DNA of 64,000 nt from Nitrincola lacisaponensis (GTDB taxonomy: Bacteria; Pseudomonadota; Gammaproteobacteria; Pseudomonadales; Balneatricaceae). Below, piece after piece: positions 42,302-51,889 of the stretch. The first letter of the stretch is position 1. Every line of letters starts with the position of its first letter. The translations under genes were made by a program, and so were the position numbers. The DNA is taken from NCBI RefSeq assembly GCF_000691225.1, contig NZ_JMSZ01000001.1:62001-126000 (forward strand). Reading direction: 5' to 3'. A model generated the notes under the pieces. That model ran no database searches, had not been told where the DNA came from, and saw only the letters and a list, made by a program, of their open reading frames with translations.

Positions 42302-42639
42302 CCGCACCTCACTCTGTTAGTCGATCAATACATCAACCCAGCAATTTTTGTGCCTTTATCCGCAAAACAGGATGCAAACCTGCGCAAAAAATAAAACCTT
42401 TAAGAATATATATTTCCTTAAGGTAAAAATGATAAGGCCCGCTGAACGCCTCAATCCGCCGCACCATTTCAATGCAACTCAGGCGTCGACTGCTGCTTGA
42501 TAGTGCCACAGGCCTCGTCAGGCGCGGTATATCCCCAATGGGGTATCCACAACAGGAGAGTTTCAGCTGCAGAGCGCTGCGCTAGCATCGGGTCATCACT
42601 GAATTGACCGATAGAGACTCGAACAGAGGAGATCGACAC
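42302..42639. promoter_or_regulatory. Divergent control region between the sensor kinase and tmm
   Basis: This 338-base gap has no gene. It must hold the promoters for the two-component operon (leftwards) and for tmm (rightwards). A short dyad CCCC-AAT-GGGG lies at 42533-42543, flanked by TAT on both sides, and is a possible NarL-type operator, though it does not match the NarL heptamer pair fully. The tmm ribosome-binding site GAGGAG lies just before ATG 42640. The left half is A/T-rich. Confidence 0.45.
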
Positions 42640-44004
42640 ATGAATACACGTGTTGCCATTATCGGAGCTGGACCCTGCGGGCTGGCTCAACTGCGCGCCT
42701 TCCAGTCAGCCGCTGCCAAGGGTGCAGCGATTCCCGAACTGGTCTGTTTTGAAAAGCAAAGCGACTGGGGCGGGATGTGGAACTACACCTGGCGTACCGG
42801 TGTGGATGAACATGGTGAACCTGTGCATGGCAGCATGTACCGTTACCTCTGGTCCAATGGTCCCAAGGAGTGTCTGGAGTTTGCAGACTACACCTTTGAT
42901 GAGCACTTTGGCCGCCCGATCGGCTCCTATCCTCCCCGTGAAGTGCTGTGGGATTACATCAAGGGGCGGGTCGAAAAAGCTGGTGTGCGTGACTATATTC
43001 GCTTCAACACCGCGGTACGCCAGGTCAGTTATGATGAAACCAGTGGGCTGTTCAGCGTGACCGTTCAGGATCACAGCAACAACCGCGTCTATACCGAAAC
43101 CTTTGATTATGTCGTCAACGCCTGCGGCCATTTTTCCACACCCAACACACCCTACTTTGAAGGGTTTGAGCGTTTCGGTGGACGGGTTTTGCATGCACAC
43201 GACTTCCGCGATGCACTGGAATTCAAGGACAAGGACATTCTCGTTGTAGGCAGCAGCTACTCCGCTGAAGATATCGGCTCCCAGTGCTACAAATACGGTG
43301 CACGTTCCATTACCAGTTGCTATCGCAGTGCGCCCATGGGCTATCAGTGGCCGCAAAACTGGGAAGAGAAGCCACTGCTGCAACGCGTCGACAGTGATAC
43401 CGCCTGGTTTGCCGACGGCAGTCATAAGCGTATCGATGCCATTATTCTGTGTACCGGCTACCAGCACCACTTTCCCTTCCTGCCGGACTCGCTGCGCCTG
43501 ATCACCGAGAACCGTCTATGGCCGCTCAAGCTCTACAAAGGTATTTTCTGGGAAGATAACCCCAAATTCCTCTATCTGGGCATGCAGGACCAGTGGTACT
43601 CCTTCAACATGTTCGATGCCCAGGCCTGGTATGCACGTGATGTGATCCTGGGGCGTATCAGCCTCCCCGGCAAAGCCGAAATGCAGGCAGAAAATCAGGC
43701 CTGGCGTGAGCGCGAAGAAAAATTACAGACAGCTCAGGAGATGTTCGAGTTTCAGGGCAGCTATATCCAGCACCTGATCGACGCGACGGACTACCCCAGC
43801 TTCGACATTCAGGCGGTCAACGAAACCTTTCTTGCCTGGAAGCATGACAAGTACGAAGACATTATGGGCTACCGCAACAAATGTTACCGCTCATTAATGA
43901 CAGGCACTCTGGCGACACCGCACCACACCCCCTGGCTTGATGCACTGGATGACTCTCTTGAAGCCTATCTTCAGGAAACACCCCGGCTCAAGTCAGCTGT
44001 GTGA
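42640..44004 (+). CDS. tmm: Trimethylamine monooxygenase
   Basis: A 454-residue bacterial flavin-containing monooxygenase that oxidises trimethylamine to trimethylamine N-oxide with NADPH and O2. The FAD loop is [15 protein letters not shown] at the start, the NADP loop is [12 protein letters not shown] near residue 207, and the FMO signature region is [11 protein letters not shown] near residue 187. [12 protein letters not shown] and [13 protein letters not shown] are characteristic of Tmm rather than other FMOs. It heads the six-gene cluster for stepwise demethylation. It may also act on dimethyl sulfide, as some Tmm enzymes do. Confidence 0.95.
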   Translation: MNTRVAIIGAGPCGLAQLRAFQSAAAKGAAIPELVCFEKQSDWGGMWNYTWRTGVDEHGEPVHGSMYRYLWSNGPKECLEFADYTFDEHFGRPIGSYPPREVLWDYIKGRVEKAGVRDYIRFNTAVRQVSYDETSGLFSVTVQDHSNNRVYTETFDYVVNACGHFSTPNTPYFEGFERFGGRVLHAHDFRDALEFKDKDILVVGSSYSAEDIGSQCYKYGARSITSCYRSAPMGYQWPQNWEEKPLLQRVDSDTAWFADGSHKRIDAIILCTGYQHHFPFLPDSLRLITENRLWPLKLYKGIFWEDNPKFLYLGMQDQWYSFNMFDAQAWYARDVILGRISLPGKAEMQAENQAWREREEKLQTAQEMFEFQGSYIQHLIDATDYPSFDIQAVNETFLAWKHDKYEDIMGYRNKCYRSLMTGTLATPHHTPWLDALDDSLEAYLQETPRLKSAV

Positions 44005-44033
44005 TTTAACCACGTGGTTTCAGGAATTTTCTC

Positions 44034-46346
44034 ATGACCAGGATGCCGACAGAGATAGCACCCATGACGCCCAGAGTCTCGTCACCCGCCGAACCGGCAC
44101 TCTATGCGCGTAACCCGACGCGCCAGCGCTACCGGGTTGCTCCGGGCGCGATTCTGACACTGCAACTGGGGGCAGGGGATCAGTTGCAGGTGATCGACAC
44201 CGAAGGCTGTCAGCCCGCTGAGCTCATGGCCCTGGACAGTGACGGAAACCCTGCGCTGGCGGCACTGGCGCTGGAAAGCGATCCACAAGGGACGTTTATA
44301 GCACAGCAGCGACACTACCCGGTCGACTTTCCCGACGCCGCCCGGCTGTGGTCGGACAGCACGCCGGCAGGCCACAGCCGTAGCCTGATCTGCCATCAAC
44401 CCGTCACGGTGTTACTGGCGGCACCCGGTGGTAAAACATCGGTGCATCAGCAACAGCGCGCCAGCGAACTCTGCGTATGGCATACGCCTGCCCAACCGGC
44501 AGATCCATCCACCCGCCTGCCCGTACCGCTGGCAGAGGTGATCGATGAGTTCACCCTGCATCCGGGCACCGCCAGAGCCTATGTGGTTAAAGCCGGTGAC
44601 TATATTCAGGTGGCCGATGTCGCCGGGCGTCAATGTTCCGACTTTGTCGCGTTCAGCCACCAGGCGCTGGCTCAGGGGCAATGTGTCGAACTCGATCCGA
44701 CAGTCACACGCACTCTCAGCAGTCTGGCCTACCCGGGCCCCGGCCTGTTCAGCAAGTTTTATGATCAGCAGATGCAACCGATGTTGGAGGTGGTGCAGGA
44801 CACCGTTGGACGGCATGACACCTTTGCACTGGCCTGCACCGCGCGTTACTACGAAAGCCAGGGCTATTTTGGTCATGACAACTGCAGCGACAATATCAGC
44901 CGGGCCTTGCAGCCCTATGGTGTCGCCGCACGTCCCGGCTGGCCCGCAATCAATTTCTTTTTCAACACCAGTATTGATGCACACCAGCAGCTTCAGGTCG
45001 ATGAACCCTGGTCCCGGCCCGGGGATTATGTGCTGTTGCGCGCCCTTCAGGATCTGGTCTGTGTCAGCACCGCCTGTCCGGATGATATCGATCCAGCCAA
45101 TGGCTGGCAGCCTACTGATATTCATATCCGCACCTACTCAGCCAAGGAGCATTTCAGTCACGCCATGACCACACGAATCACTGCCGATGCCGAGCCGGTA
45201 CTCACCCGCCAGAGCGGCTTTTACCCAATGCTGTCCCAGATGACGCAACAGTTCACCGACTATCGAGGTTGGTGGTTGCCGACACAATTTAATCAGGCCG
45301 GGCGTACTCAGGAATACCTGGCGTGCCGTGAAAAGGTCGCTGTGATGGACCTGAGTGCATTGCGTAAATTCGAGGTCATCGGCCCGGATGCCGAAGCGCT
45401 GCTGGACTACTGCCTGACCCGGGACATCCGCAAACTGGCCATAGGTCAGGTGGTCTACAGCGCGCTCTGTTATCCACATGGTGGCATGCTGGATGACGGC
45501 ACGCTGCTACGCCTGGGCCAGGACAACTTCCGCTGGATTGGCGGTGAAGACTACGCCGGTATCTGGCTGCGTGAGCAGGCTGAACGCCTGGGTATGAAAG
45601 TGTGGATTAAATCTGCCTCGGATCAGATCCATAACCTGGCCGTACAGGGCCCGCTAAGCCGGGAACTGCTCAAACAGCTTATCTGGACACCGGCCAATCA
45701 GCCCAGTCTGGAAAGCCTCAGTTGGTTCCGCTTTACCCAGGGCCGCCTGGATGATTACAACGGTTGTCCGCTGATGGTCTCCCGTACCGGCTATACCGGT
45801 GAGCTGGGCTATGAGATCTGGTGCCACCCGGACGATGCCGCACAACTCTGGCAGCGTCTCTGGGAACTCGGTGAGCCCATGGGACTGACCCCGCTGGGAC
45901 TCGACGCGCTGGATACACTGCGCATTGAAGCCGGGCTGATTTTCGCCGGTTATGAGTTCTGTGATCAAACCGACCCCTTCACTGCAGGCATCGGCTTTTG
46001 TGTTCCACTGAAGAGCAAGCAGGGCGACTTCATTGGTCGCGAGGCGCTGCTTGAACGTCGTGATCATCCACAGCAAAAACTGGTGGGCTTGCTGCTACAG
46101 GGCAATGAACCGGCACACCACGGCGACCCGGTCTATCAGGGCAGGGCACAGGTCGGCGTCATCACCAGCGCCACACACTCACCCTTACTGGGCCGCTGTA
46201 TCGCGCTGTGTCGTATTGATGTGCGCTATGCCACCCCCGGACTCTCACTCGAAATTGGCAAGCTGGATGGACAACAAAAGCGCATCCTCGCAGACGTCTG
46301 TGCCCCAATTTTTTACGACCCCGAAAAAACCCGAGTACGGGCGTAA
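44034..46346 (+). CDS. tdm: Trimethylamine N-oxide demethylase
   Basis: A 770-residue two-domain enzyme that converts TMAO to dimethylamine and formaldehyde and can pass the C1 unit to THF. The N-terminal DUF1989 (urea carboxylase-associated) domain, to about residue 370, has the metal-binding cysteines in CTARYYESQGYFGHDNC and CVSTACPDD. The C-terminal GcvT-type THF-binding domain covers about 395-765 (MVSRTGYTGELGYEIW). Length and order match known Tdm. It follows tmm by 29 bases, so product and enzyme are co-expressed. Confidence 0.93.
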   Translation: MTRMPTEIAPMTPRVSSPAEPALYARNPTRQRYRVAPGAILTLQLGAGDQLQVIDTEGCQPAELMALDSDGNPALAALALESDPQGTFIAQQRHYPVDFPDAARLWSDSTPAGHSRSLICHQPVTVLLAAPGGKTSVHQQQRASELCVWHTPAQPADPSTRLPVPLAEVIDEFTLHPGTARAYVVKAGDYIQVADVAGRQCSDFVAFSHQALAQGQCVELDPTVTRTLSSLAYPGPGLFSKFYDQQMQPMLEVVQDTVGRHDTFALACTARYYESQGYFGHDNCSDNISRALQPYGVAARPGWPAINFFFNTSIDAHQQLQVDEPWSRPGDYVLLRALQDLVCVSTACPDDIDPANGWQPTDIHIRTYSAKEHFSHAMTTRITADAEPVLTRQSGFYPMLSQMTQQFTDYRGWWLPTQFNQAGRTQEYLACREKVAVMDLSALRKFEVIGPDAEALLDYCLTRDIRKLAIGQVVYSALCYPHGGMLDDGTLLRLGQDNFRWIGGEDYAGIWLREQAERLGMKVWIKSASDQIHNLAVQGPLSRELLKQLIWTPANQPSLESLSWFRFTQGRLDDYNGCPLMVSRTGYTGELGYEIWCHPDDAAQLWQRLWELGEPMGLTPLGLDALDTLRIEAGLIFAGYEFCDQTDPFTAGIGFCVPLKSKQGDFIGREALLERRDHPQQKLVGLLLQGNEPAHHGDPVYQGRAQVGVITSATHSPLLGRCIALCRIDVRYATPGLSLEIGKLDGQQKRILADVCAPIFYDPEKTRVRA

Positions 46347-46367
46347 ACCGTCACAGGAGTATTCACC

Positions 46368-46862
46368 ATGTCACATGCAATCCCCAGTACCCCACGCTAT
46401 ACCACGCTGGCCGAGATTCCCAAGGCTCCGCGTTACCTGTTGGCACTCCAGTCCGGTGACACCGAGGTTGCCAGACAGTTACTGCAGCGCCTGCCATATG
46501 AAACCCGACTCTGGCAGCCAGAAGAAGCCGCAGCAGACGTCAGTCAGTTGAACACCCTGCTGCAAGCCTGCCACCCGGGCACACACCTGTGTATCAGTGG
46601 CGATGAAACCTTTATCTGGAACTGTCGTAATCAGGCCCAGGCCGCCGGACTGCTGGATGCTGAAATGTCATTGATCAAGGCCGCTGACGGGCGCCAGGCC
46701 TACTGTGTTCACTGTAGTCAGCTGCAACCCATCTCCCAGGATGATGAAGTCACCTGCCAGCATTGCGGTGTCCAGCTCACCATCCGTGAACATTTTTCAA
46801 AACGCCTCGGCGCCTATATGGGCGTATGCCTGAATGCCGACCAACCCTATGGAGAGCGCTGA
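46368..46862 (+). CDS. dmmA: DmmA-like subunit of dimethylamine monooxygenase
   Basis: A 164-residue protein with a C-terminal zinc-ribbon-like pair, CVHC and CQHC, near residues 113 and 130. This fits the small DmmA-type subunit found in dimethylamine monooxygenase clusters. It lies 21 bases after tdm and is followed immediately by the reductase. The subunit naming differs between publications; the call rests on the zinc ribbon, length and position rather than on a fully recognised sequence. Confidence 0.78.
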   Translation: MSHAIPSTPRYTTLAEIPKAPRYLLALQSGDTEVARQLLQRLPYETRLWQPEEAAADVSQLNTLLQACHPGTHLCISGDETFIWNCRNQAQAAGLLDAEMSLIKAADGRQAYCVHCSQLQPISQDDEVTCQHCGVQLTIREHFSKRLGAYMGVCLNADQPYGER

Positions 46863-46863
46863 A

Positions 46864-47811
46864 ATGAGTCCGTCACCCATTCAGGTCACCGTCAGCCGGA
46901 TTGAATCGCTGACCCCGGTGATCAAGGAATTTACCCTGACCGCACAAGACCGTGCGCTGCCAGGCTTTTCACCCGGCAGCCATATCCAACTGCAGCTGCC
47001 GACCCCCAGTCGCACCTTGAAAAATGCCTACTCGCTGCTCAGTGATCCCGCCGACCTGTCCTGCTACCGCATCGCGGTACGCCTGCAGGAAAGCTCCCGT
47101 GGCGGCTCCCGCTATCTGCATGAAAGGGTCAGGGAAGGGGATCATCTGCAGATCACACCACCGGCGAACCTCTTCGCGCCCAGCTCCAGAGCACAGCACC
47201 ATATCCTGATCGCTGGTGGCATCGGCATCACACCCTTTATGGCCTATCGCACCGAGATGCTGCGCCAGGGCATCTCCCACGAACTGCACTATGCCTACAC
47301 CGGTGGATTGACCCACGCCTATGTCGAAGCACTGCAGCCAGCCCCGAACGGGCAGGTCACAACCTACGACAGTCGCCGTGGCGAACGCATGAGTATTGAG
47401 CAGATCCTGAGCGGACAACCCCTGGGAGCACAGGTATATATCTGCGGACCGGAACGCTTATTACAGGCGGTACAGCAAACGGCCGCCGACTTGGGGTGGC
47501 CGGAAGCGCGCCTGCACTGGGAAGCCTTTGCCGCACCGGAACCCGGACAGCCCTTTCAGGTACACCTGGCCAGGCAAGACAAAACCCTGGCAGTCGGCGC
47601 CGATGAAAGCCTGCTGGAAGCACTGGAAGCCTCTGAAATCGATCTGCCGAACCTGTGCCGTGGTGGTGTGTGTGGTCAATGTGTCACCCCCTATTTGTCC
47701 GGCCAGGTTGAACACCGTGACAACTACCTGCCGCCATCCGATCAATCCCGCGCACTGATGCCCTGTGTATCCCGAGGTGCCTGCAACAGCACCCTGGTGC
47801 TGGACCTTTAG
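46864..47811 (+). CDS. dmmB: Dimethylamine monooxygenase reductase (vanillate-demethylase-type flavoprotein with 2Fe-2S)
   Basis: A 315-residue reductase with a flavin-binding beta-barrel (about 1-100), an NAD(P)-binding domain (GGIGITPFMAYR near residue 119, then ICGPERLL) and a C-terminal plant-type 2Fe-2S ferredoxin domain with CRGGVCGQC and a further cysteine. It passes electrons from NAD(P)H to the oxygenase subunit encoded next door. ATG 46864 is chosen; the frame extends ten codons into dmmA. Confidence 0.92.
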   Translation: MSPSPIQVTVSRIESLTPVIKEFTLTAQDRALPGFSPGSHIQLQLPTPSRTLKNAYSLLSDPADLSCYRIAVRLQESSRGGSRYLHERVREGDHLQITPPANLFAPSSRAQHHILIAGGIGITPFMAYRTEMLRQGISHELHYAYTGGLTHAYVEALQPAPNGQVTTYDSRRGERMSIEQILSGQPLGAQVYICGPERLLQAVQQTAADLGWPEARLHWEAFAAPEPGQPFQVHLARQDKTLAVGADESLLEALEASEIDLPNLCRGGVCGQCVTPYLSGQVEHRDNYLPPSDQSRALMPCVSRGACNSTLVLDL

Positions 47812-47820
47812 GAGAACCCC

Positions 47821-48852
47821 ATGCCTACGACACTCAAACCGATAGAAAGCTACCGCAACGACTTCAGCTTTCGTAACAGCCCTGAAGCGATCAAGCGCTT
47901 CCCATTTCCCTTTCCGGAAGACCAGTACATGTATTCCGTGAATATCGAACCGGCCACACCAGGTGCGCCAGGCTCTGTCTATGAACACTGGTTCGACATC
48001 GACGAACACTACCGTTCCGAAGTAGCCGAACGCGCCCAGGTGCTGTCACGTGATCCGGATCGCTGTCTGGTGATGCCACACATGCAACAGGCGGCCTGGG
48101 ACACACTGGAAATGCTGATGACGCACCTTTCTCAGGATTATCCGCAGTGGTTTTCGCTGCAGCGAGACGGTGACCAGTGGCTGTGGATAAACCGCGCTCT
48201 GGATCTGCAACAGGCCTTTACCTTTGGCGATGCCAGCAGCCTGCCCTATGAACCGCTGGAATATATCACCCGCCAGATTCAGGGGGACTTTGCCCTGCTG
48301 GATCAACGCGAAAACAATCTGTGGATGGATGCCGGGATGGTCACAGGTCCGGCAGACTGGTCACTGAAATTTGATGCAGGCATGAGCTTTACCGAATGGC
48401 ATGCACCGGTGCCCATGGCACACCAGATGGGCGTCTTTGACCGGGCACTGAAATACCTGATGAACATACAGGTAGACCACCCGGTACGGCGGCTCAACTG
48501 GACCATGACCATCAATCCCAGACTGGATACCTCCTCCGAAACCTTCCATGAATGGGGCCATGAGCGTAGCAGCGTTACCGCTGAAAACCTCGCAAAGTTG
48601 GTCCACCTGCGCGTTGAATTGCAGTTTCTGGCCCGTCTGCCACGCAGCAATGCCCTGATGTTCAGCATCCGCACCTATCTGATCAGCCTGGAAGAACTGG
48701 TCACCCAGCCCCAATGGGCCTGTCGCCTGCACCGGGTGCTGCGCGACCTGCCGGACGAACTGGCGGACTACAAGGGATTGAGCCAATACCGCCCGCTAGT
48801 AGTGGAATGGCTACGCCAGTTTGATCCTGAAATGGCCGCCTGCAGCGCCTGA
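47821..48852 (+). CDS. dmmC: Haem-dependent oxidative N-demethylase subunit (DUF3445)
   Basis: A 343-residue protein of the DUF3445/haem-dependent oxidative N-demethylase family, in which a PAS-like fold holds haem and attacks dimethylamine to give monomethylamine and formaldehyde. Family features visible are the P..EDQYMY opening near residue 29, HMQQAAWDTLEML near residue 84 and the C-terminal FSIRTYLISLEELV. It follows the reductase by 9 bases. The axial ligand cannot be assigned safely by eye. Confidence 0.87.
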   Translation: MPTTLKPIESYRNDFSFRNSPEAIKRFPFPFPEDQYMYSVNIEPATPGAPGSVYEHWFDIDEHYRSEVAERAQVLSRDPDRCLVMPHMQQAAWDTLEMLMTHLSQDYPQWFSLQRDGDQWLWINRALDLQQAFTFGDASSLPYEPLEYITRQIQGDFALLDQRENNLWMDAGMVTGPADWSLKFDAGMSFTEWHAPVPMAHQMGVFDRALKYLMNIQVDHPVRRLNWTMTINPRLDTSSETFHEWGHERSSVTAENLAKLVHLRVELQFLARLPRSNALMFSIRTYLISLEELVTQPQWACRLHRVLRDLPDELADYKGLSQYRPLVVEWLRQFDPEMAACSA

Positions 48853-48911
48853 CACACACCGACTTATCACTCGCATAACCGGCTCCGAACGGAGCCACAG
48901 GAGAATAGACT

Positions 48912-50042
48912 ATGGCAAACTCTTGGCGCCAGAGCGCACTGGCAGAACGTCACCGGGCCCTGGGCTCAAACCTGGAAGACTGGAATGGCATGGGCACCGC
49001 CTGGACCTATGCAACAGACCTGGCCGATGCCCATGAAGCGATCCGTACCCGTGCCGGACTCATGGACGTGTCCGGACTGAAAAAAGTCCACTATGTCGGC
49101 CCCCATGCCGAATCCCTGCTCGACTACGCCACCTCCCGCGACATCTCCAAGGTCTATCCGGGCAAATCCGTATACGCCACTTTCCTCAATGAAGCGGGCA
49201 AGTTTGTCGATGATTGCGTCATTTACCGTACCGGACCCAACGCCTTCATGGTCGTGCACGGTGCCGGTAACGGCTATGAAATGCTGGTACGTTCAGCACA
49301 GGGCCGTCAGGTCGCCATCCTCTTCGACGACGACCTGCACGACCTGTCACTGCAAGGACCACTGGCGGTAGACTTTCTGGAACAGCATGTCGACGGCATC
49401 CGCGAGCTGGCCTATTTTCACCACCTGCAAACCCGACTCTTCGGCTGCCCGGTGATGATCTCCCGCACCGGCTACACCGGCGAGCGTGGCTATGAAATCT
49501 TCTGCAAAGCCGCCGATGCACCGCTCATCTGGGACAGCATCCTGGAGCAGGGCGCAGCCATGGGCATCGTACCCTGCGCCTTCACCACCCTCGACTGGCT
49601 CCGAGTGGAAAGCTACCTGCTGTTCTTCCCCTATGACAACTCAGAAAAATACCCCTTCGACAACGAACCGGCAGGCGACACCCTCTGGGAACTGGGCCTG
49701 GACTTCACCGTATCGCCCACCAAGACCGAGTTCCGTGGCGGCCATGAACATGCCCGCCTGCAAGGCAAAGAACGCTTCAAAATCTTCGGTGTGCTGGTCG
49801 ATAGCCAAGAAGCCGCAGGCGAGGGCGACACCCTCTGGGCCGATGGCCGTCAGGTCGGCGTCATCACCTGCGCCATGTACTCACGCCTCACCGGCAAATC
49901 CATGGCCATCGCCCGCCTGGAACCCGGCTACGCCGAACAAGGCACCCCACTGGAGGTGAAAGGTCAGCTCAACACTGCCGCCATCGCCCACACCCTGCCG
50001 TTTGATGATCCGGAAAAAACCAAACGTACCGCCAAGGGGTAA
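48912..50042 (+). CDS. dmmD: GcvT-like THF-dependent subunit of dimethylamine monooxygenase
   Basis: A 376-residue aminomethyltransferase-type protein (GcvT family) that should capture formaldehyde on THF as 5,10-methylene-THF. The GcvT core is clear: GLMDVSGLKKVHYVGP, YATSRDISKVYPG near residue 70, and MISRTGYTGERGYEIF near residue 182. It resembles the C-terminal half of Tdm, and also dimethylglycine or DMSP demethylase relatives. Its place as last gene of tmm-tdm-dmmABC identifies it as the DmmD or HODM delta subunit. It ends before a long inverted repeat. Confidence 0.87.
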   Translation: MANSWRQSALAERHRALGSNLEDWNGMGTAWTYATDLADAHEAIRTRAGLMDVSGLKKVHYVGPHAESLLDYATSRDISKVYPGKSVYATFLNEAGKFVDDCVIYRTGPNAFMVVHGAGNGYEMLVRSAQGRQVAILFDDDLHDLSLQGPLAVDFLEQHVDGIRELAYFHHLQTRLFGCPVMISRTGYTGERGYEIFCKAADAPLIWDSILEQGAAMGIVPCAFTTLDWLRVESYLLFFPYDNSEKYPFDNEPAGDTLWELGLDFTVSPTKTEFRGGHEHARLQGKERFKIFGVLVDSQEAAGEGDTLWADGRQVGVITCAMYSRLTGKSMAIARLEPGYAEQGTPLEVKGQLNTAAIAHTLPFDDPEKTKRTAKG

Positions 50043-50364
50043 TCCACACCACACGCCTCCCGGCATTCAGCTGTTGAATGGGGGAGGTGTAAGCCTGCCG
50101 CAGACACACCTTACTCACAGGGTTCGCTCGATGATTACCTTTTGGATTGATTGCCTTTTTAGGGTTGATACCGAAGAGATAATTCATAAATAGCATTTAA
50201 TATCAATGCACTAAAAATAACCATTAATCAACGCCACGTTTAAAAGGTATATCTTCATAATATATGTTATGAGGTCAAAGACCCCATTAATGGACTGTTA
50301 TGCCAGATTTGACTGTCAGCCCCGATGCAATATGATAGATCTATATTTTTCGAGGGATAGGTAA
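50043..50364. terminator. Gap after dmmD with a long hairpin
   Basis: This 322-base gap has no gene. At 50051-50090 the arms ACACGCCTCCC and GGGAGGTGT, with inner CATTCA/TGAATG, form a long stem around GCTGT. It lacks a U tract but probably ends the tmm-dmm transcript or stabilises it. The rest is A/T-rich, with a small TCATAA-N6-TTATGA dyad at 50255-50272 which may be an operator for the next gene pair. Confidence 0.5.
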
Positions 50365-50622
50365 ATGCCAGTTATTAGTCGCTTTTACGGGATTTTGATT
50401 GCAATGTATTTTAATGATCATAATCCACCGCATTTTCATGCAAAATATTCTGGTTACGAAGCACTATTTGCATTTGATGGAACCATATTGGAAGGGGAGT
50501 TGCCCAAACGAGCAACTTCCTTTGTTCAGGAATGGATAGGTATACACAAAACAGAATTGGAAGAAAATTGGCGTCGAGCCCAAGCAGGTGAACCTCTTAA
50601 TTACATTGCACCGCTGGAGTAA
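50365..50622 (+). CDS. DUF4160-family protein, putative toxin-antitoxin pair member
   Basis: An 85-residue protein that matches the DUF4160 family (FYGILIAMYFNDHNPPHFHAKY, here cut to its first part FYGILIAMYFNDHN, and the C-terminal EWIGIHKTELEENW). DUF4160 genes are found beside DUF2442 genes, as here (gap of 3 bases), and the pair is thought to be a type II toxin-antitoxin unit. Which partner is toxic is not clear. A/T-rich relative to the dmm genes. Confidence 0.88.
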   Translation: MPVISRFYGILIAMYFNDHNPPHFHAKYSGYEALFAFDGTILEGELPKRATSFVQEWIGIHKTELEENWRRAQAGEPLNYIAPLE

Positions 50623-50625
50623 ATT

Positions 50626-50886
50626 ATGTTGCATATTAAATCTGCAAAATACGTAGCTGATTACAAAATATGGGTAGCTTTTGATGATGGTACGTCTGGT
50701 GAAATCGATCTGGATGGAGTGCTAAATGGGCCTGTATTTGAACCTCTGAAGGAAATCACTGTTTTCAGAAAGGTATCGGTTGATCCAGAGCTTGAGACTG
50801 TTGTTTGGCCAAATGGAGCAGATCTGGCTCCAGAGTTTCTTAAAGGTTTGCATAACAAGCAAAGCCAGCCGACGCTTACCGCGTAG
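50626..50886 (+). CDS. DUF2442-family protein, partner of the DUF4160 gene
   Basis: An 86-residue protein of the DUF2442 family, with the conserved FDDGTSGEIDLDGVL and the late TVVWPNGADLAPEFL, here near residues 19 and 62. It is encoded 3 bases after the DUF4160 gene and presumably binds it. Function by family association only. Confidence 0.88.
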   Translation: MLHIKSAKYVADYKIWVAFDDGTSGEIDLDGVLNGPVFEPLKEITVFRKVSVDPELETVVWPNGADLAPEFLKGLHNKQSQPTLTA

Positions 50887-51129
50887 CGGCTTTGAGCGTT
50901 GGTAATGACTCCCCACGTCAAGCAGGTACCCTGGACAATCGTTGTCCCGGGTTGACCGGCGATAACGGTACTTATCGAGAGATAACACAGAATCAGGAAC
51001 AGTATCCGGGTCAACAAATTCATGTGCTTGAATTTGGGAGGTCTAAAATGAGTGTGTTGAAGGTCGCTTGCATGAAGATCGATAGCTAACCAGGCCATGC
51101 ACCGGATGCTGCTCCGTTGAACATGAGCA

Positions 51130-51447
51130 TTAAACTCCCGAGATAGCCATATCCAGAGCTCCAACAATCTGGTCTCTGAAGTGCGATAGAGAACCAACCG
51201 GGTTTTTGAGGTACTTTTCAGAAACAGAGGAGATTTGCGGGGTTAGCAGTAGCAGCTCCTCGTCTCCAAAGCTGATTTCCGGCATTAGTCCCTGCATGGT
51301 TTCGCCTCCGAAGGCGGAGCGTTTGCCCAAAGGGATTACGATGCGGGTGGCAAGTTCACTAAGCAGGCTGCTTTGAACATCGACAAAGTAAGGGTAGTGT
51401 GCTTTGCTGGTTTTGCTCGGGTTGGGGTATACATCAAACTGAGCCAT
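51130..51447 (-). CDS. ccdB: CcdB-family toxin
   Basis: A 105-residue CcdB homologue, a toxin that traps DNA gyrase. It opens MAQFDVYPNPS and has the family's YFVDVQSSLL near residue 20 and the C-terminal H.RDQIVGALDMAISGV. The toxin's target, gyrase, has its gyrB gene in this same window. ATG 51447 overlaps the ccdA stop by one base; a longer frame lies inside ccdA. Confidence 0.93.
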   Translation of the reverse strand: MAQFDVYPNPSKTSKAHYPYFVDVQSSLLSELATRIVIPLGKRSAFGGETMQGLMPEISFGDEELLLLTPQISSVSEKYLKNPVGSLSHFRDQIVGALDMAISGV

Positions 51448-51692
51448 CAAAACTCCCTGAATTCGTCGCCGAAGCATCCATGTTGTTCGACAAAATCGTT
51501 GTAGCTTTGTATCGCAGCGTGATTTTCTTCAACCCATTGTTGCGCTTCGCGTTTGGAAAGCTCTTCTTTCAGGGATCGCTCCAGGGTGGCAGACAAGTTA
51601 ATGTTCAGTTCACGGCTTTTGCGCAGAAGATCGCTATTGATTGAGAGGTTCGTCGCTTTTTTGGGTGCAGTCGGGTCATAGAGTTCGGCCAT
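51447..51692 (-). CDS. ccdA: CcdA-family antitoxin
   Basis: An 81-residue antitoxin with an N-terminal ribbon-helix-helix DNA-binding part (KKATNLSINSDLLRKSREL) and a C-terminal toxin-binding tail ending FVEQHGCFGDEFREF, typical of CcdA. It precedes ccdB in the usual antitoxin-first order. A perfect 20-base palindrome upstream is its likely operator. Confidence 0.93.
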   Translation of the reverse strand: MAELYDPTAPKKATNLSINSDLLRKSRELNINLSATLERSLKEELSKREAQQWVEENHAAIQSYNDFVEQHGCFGDEFREF

Positions 51693-51733
51693 CAGAGCCT
51701 CGCAAAAGTTATTAAATAGACCGCTTGTAGCTT

Positions 51734-51753
51734 ATGCGCATTATAATGCGCAT
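51734..51753. promoter_or_regulatory. Palindromic operator upstream of ccdAB
   Basis: ATGCGCATTA followed by its exact complement forms a perfect 20-base palindrome 42 bases before the ccdA start. It contains TATAAT-like sequence at the centre, so binding by the CcdA ribbon-helix-helix would cover the -10 box. Autoregulation by such sites is known for the family. Confidence 0.75.
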
Positions 51754-51863
51754 GCAAGCACTTAACCCAGTCCCCACAATACCCTGCACCGAATAGCGTT
51801 GCTCACACCTTATTGCGGCATTATGTTTCTTGACCGTACCTGTTAACTGGTACTATTAATGGC

Positions 51864-51882
51864 ACCTAATAGTTTATTAGGT
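51864..51882. promoter_or_regulatory. Palindromic operator upstream of phd-parE
   Basis: ACCTAATA and TATTAGGT are perfect 8-base arms around GTT, ending 7 bases before the antitoxin start. The position at the start codon fits autorepression by a Phd/YefM-type antitoxin. Confidence 0.72.
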
Positions 51883-51889
51883 ATTCAAT

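Noticed and set aside
42533-42543. NarL 7-2-7 binding site
   Set aside because: The reverse strand reads TACCCCA-TT-GGGGATA, which agrees with only part of the NarL heptamer on one side and not the other. Kept only as a weak dyad.
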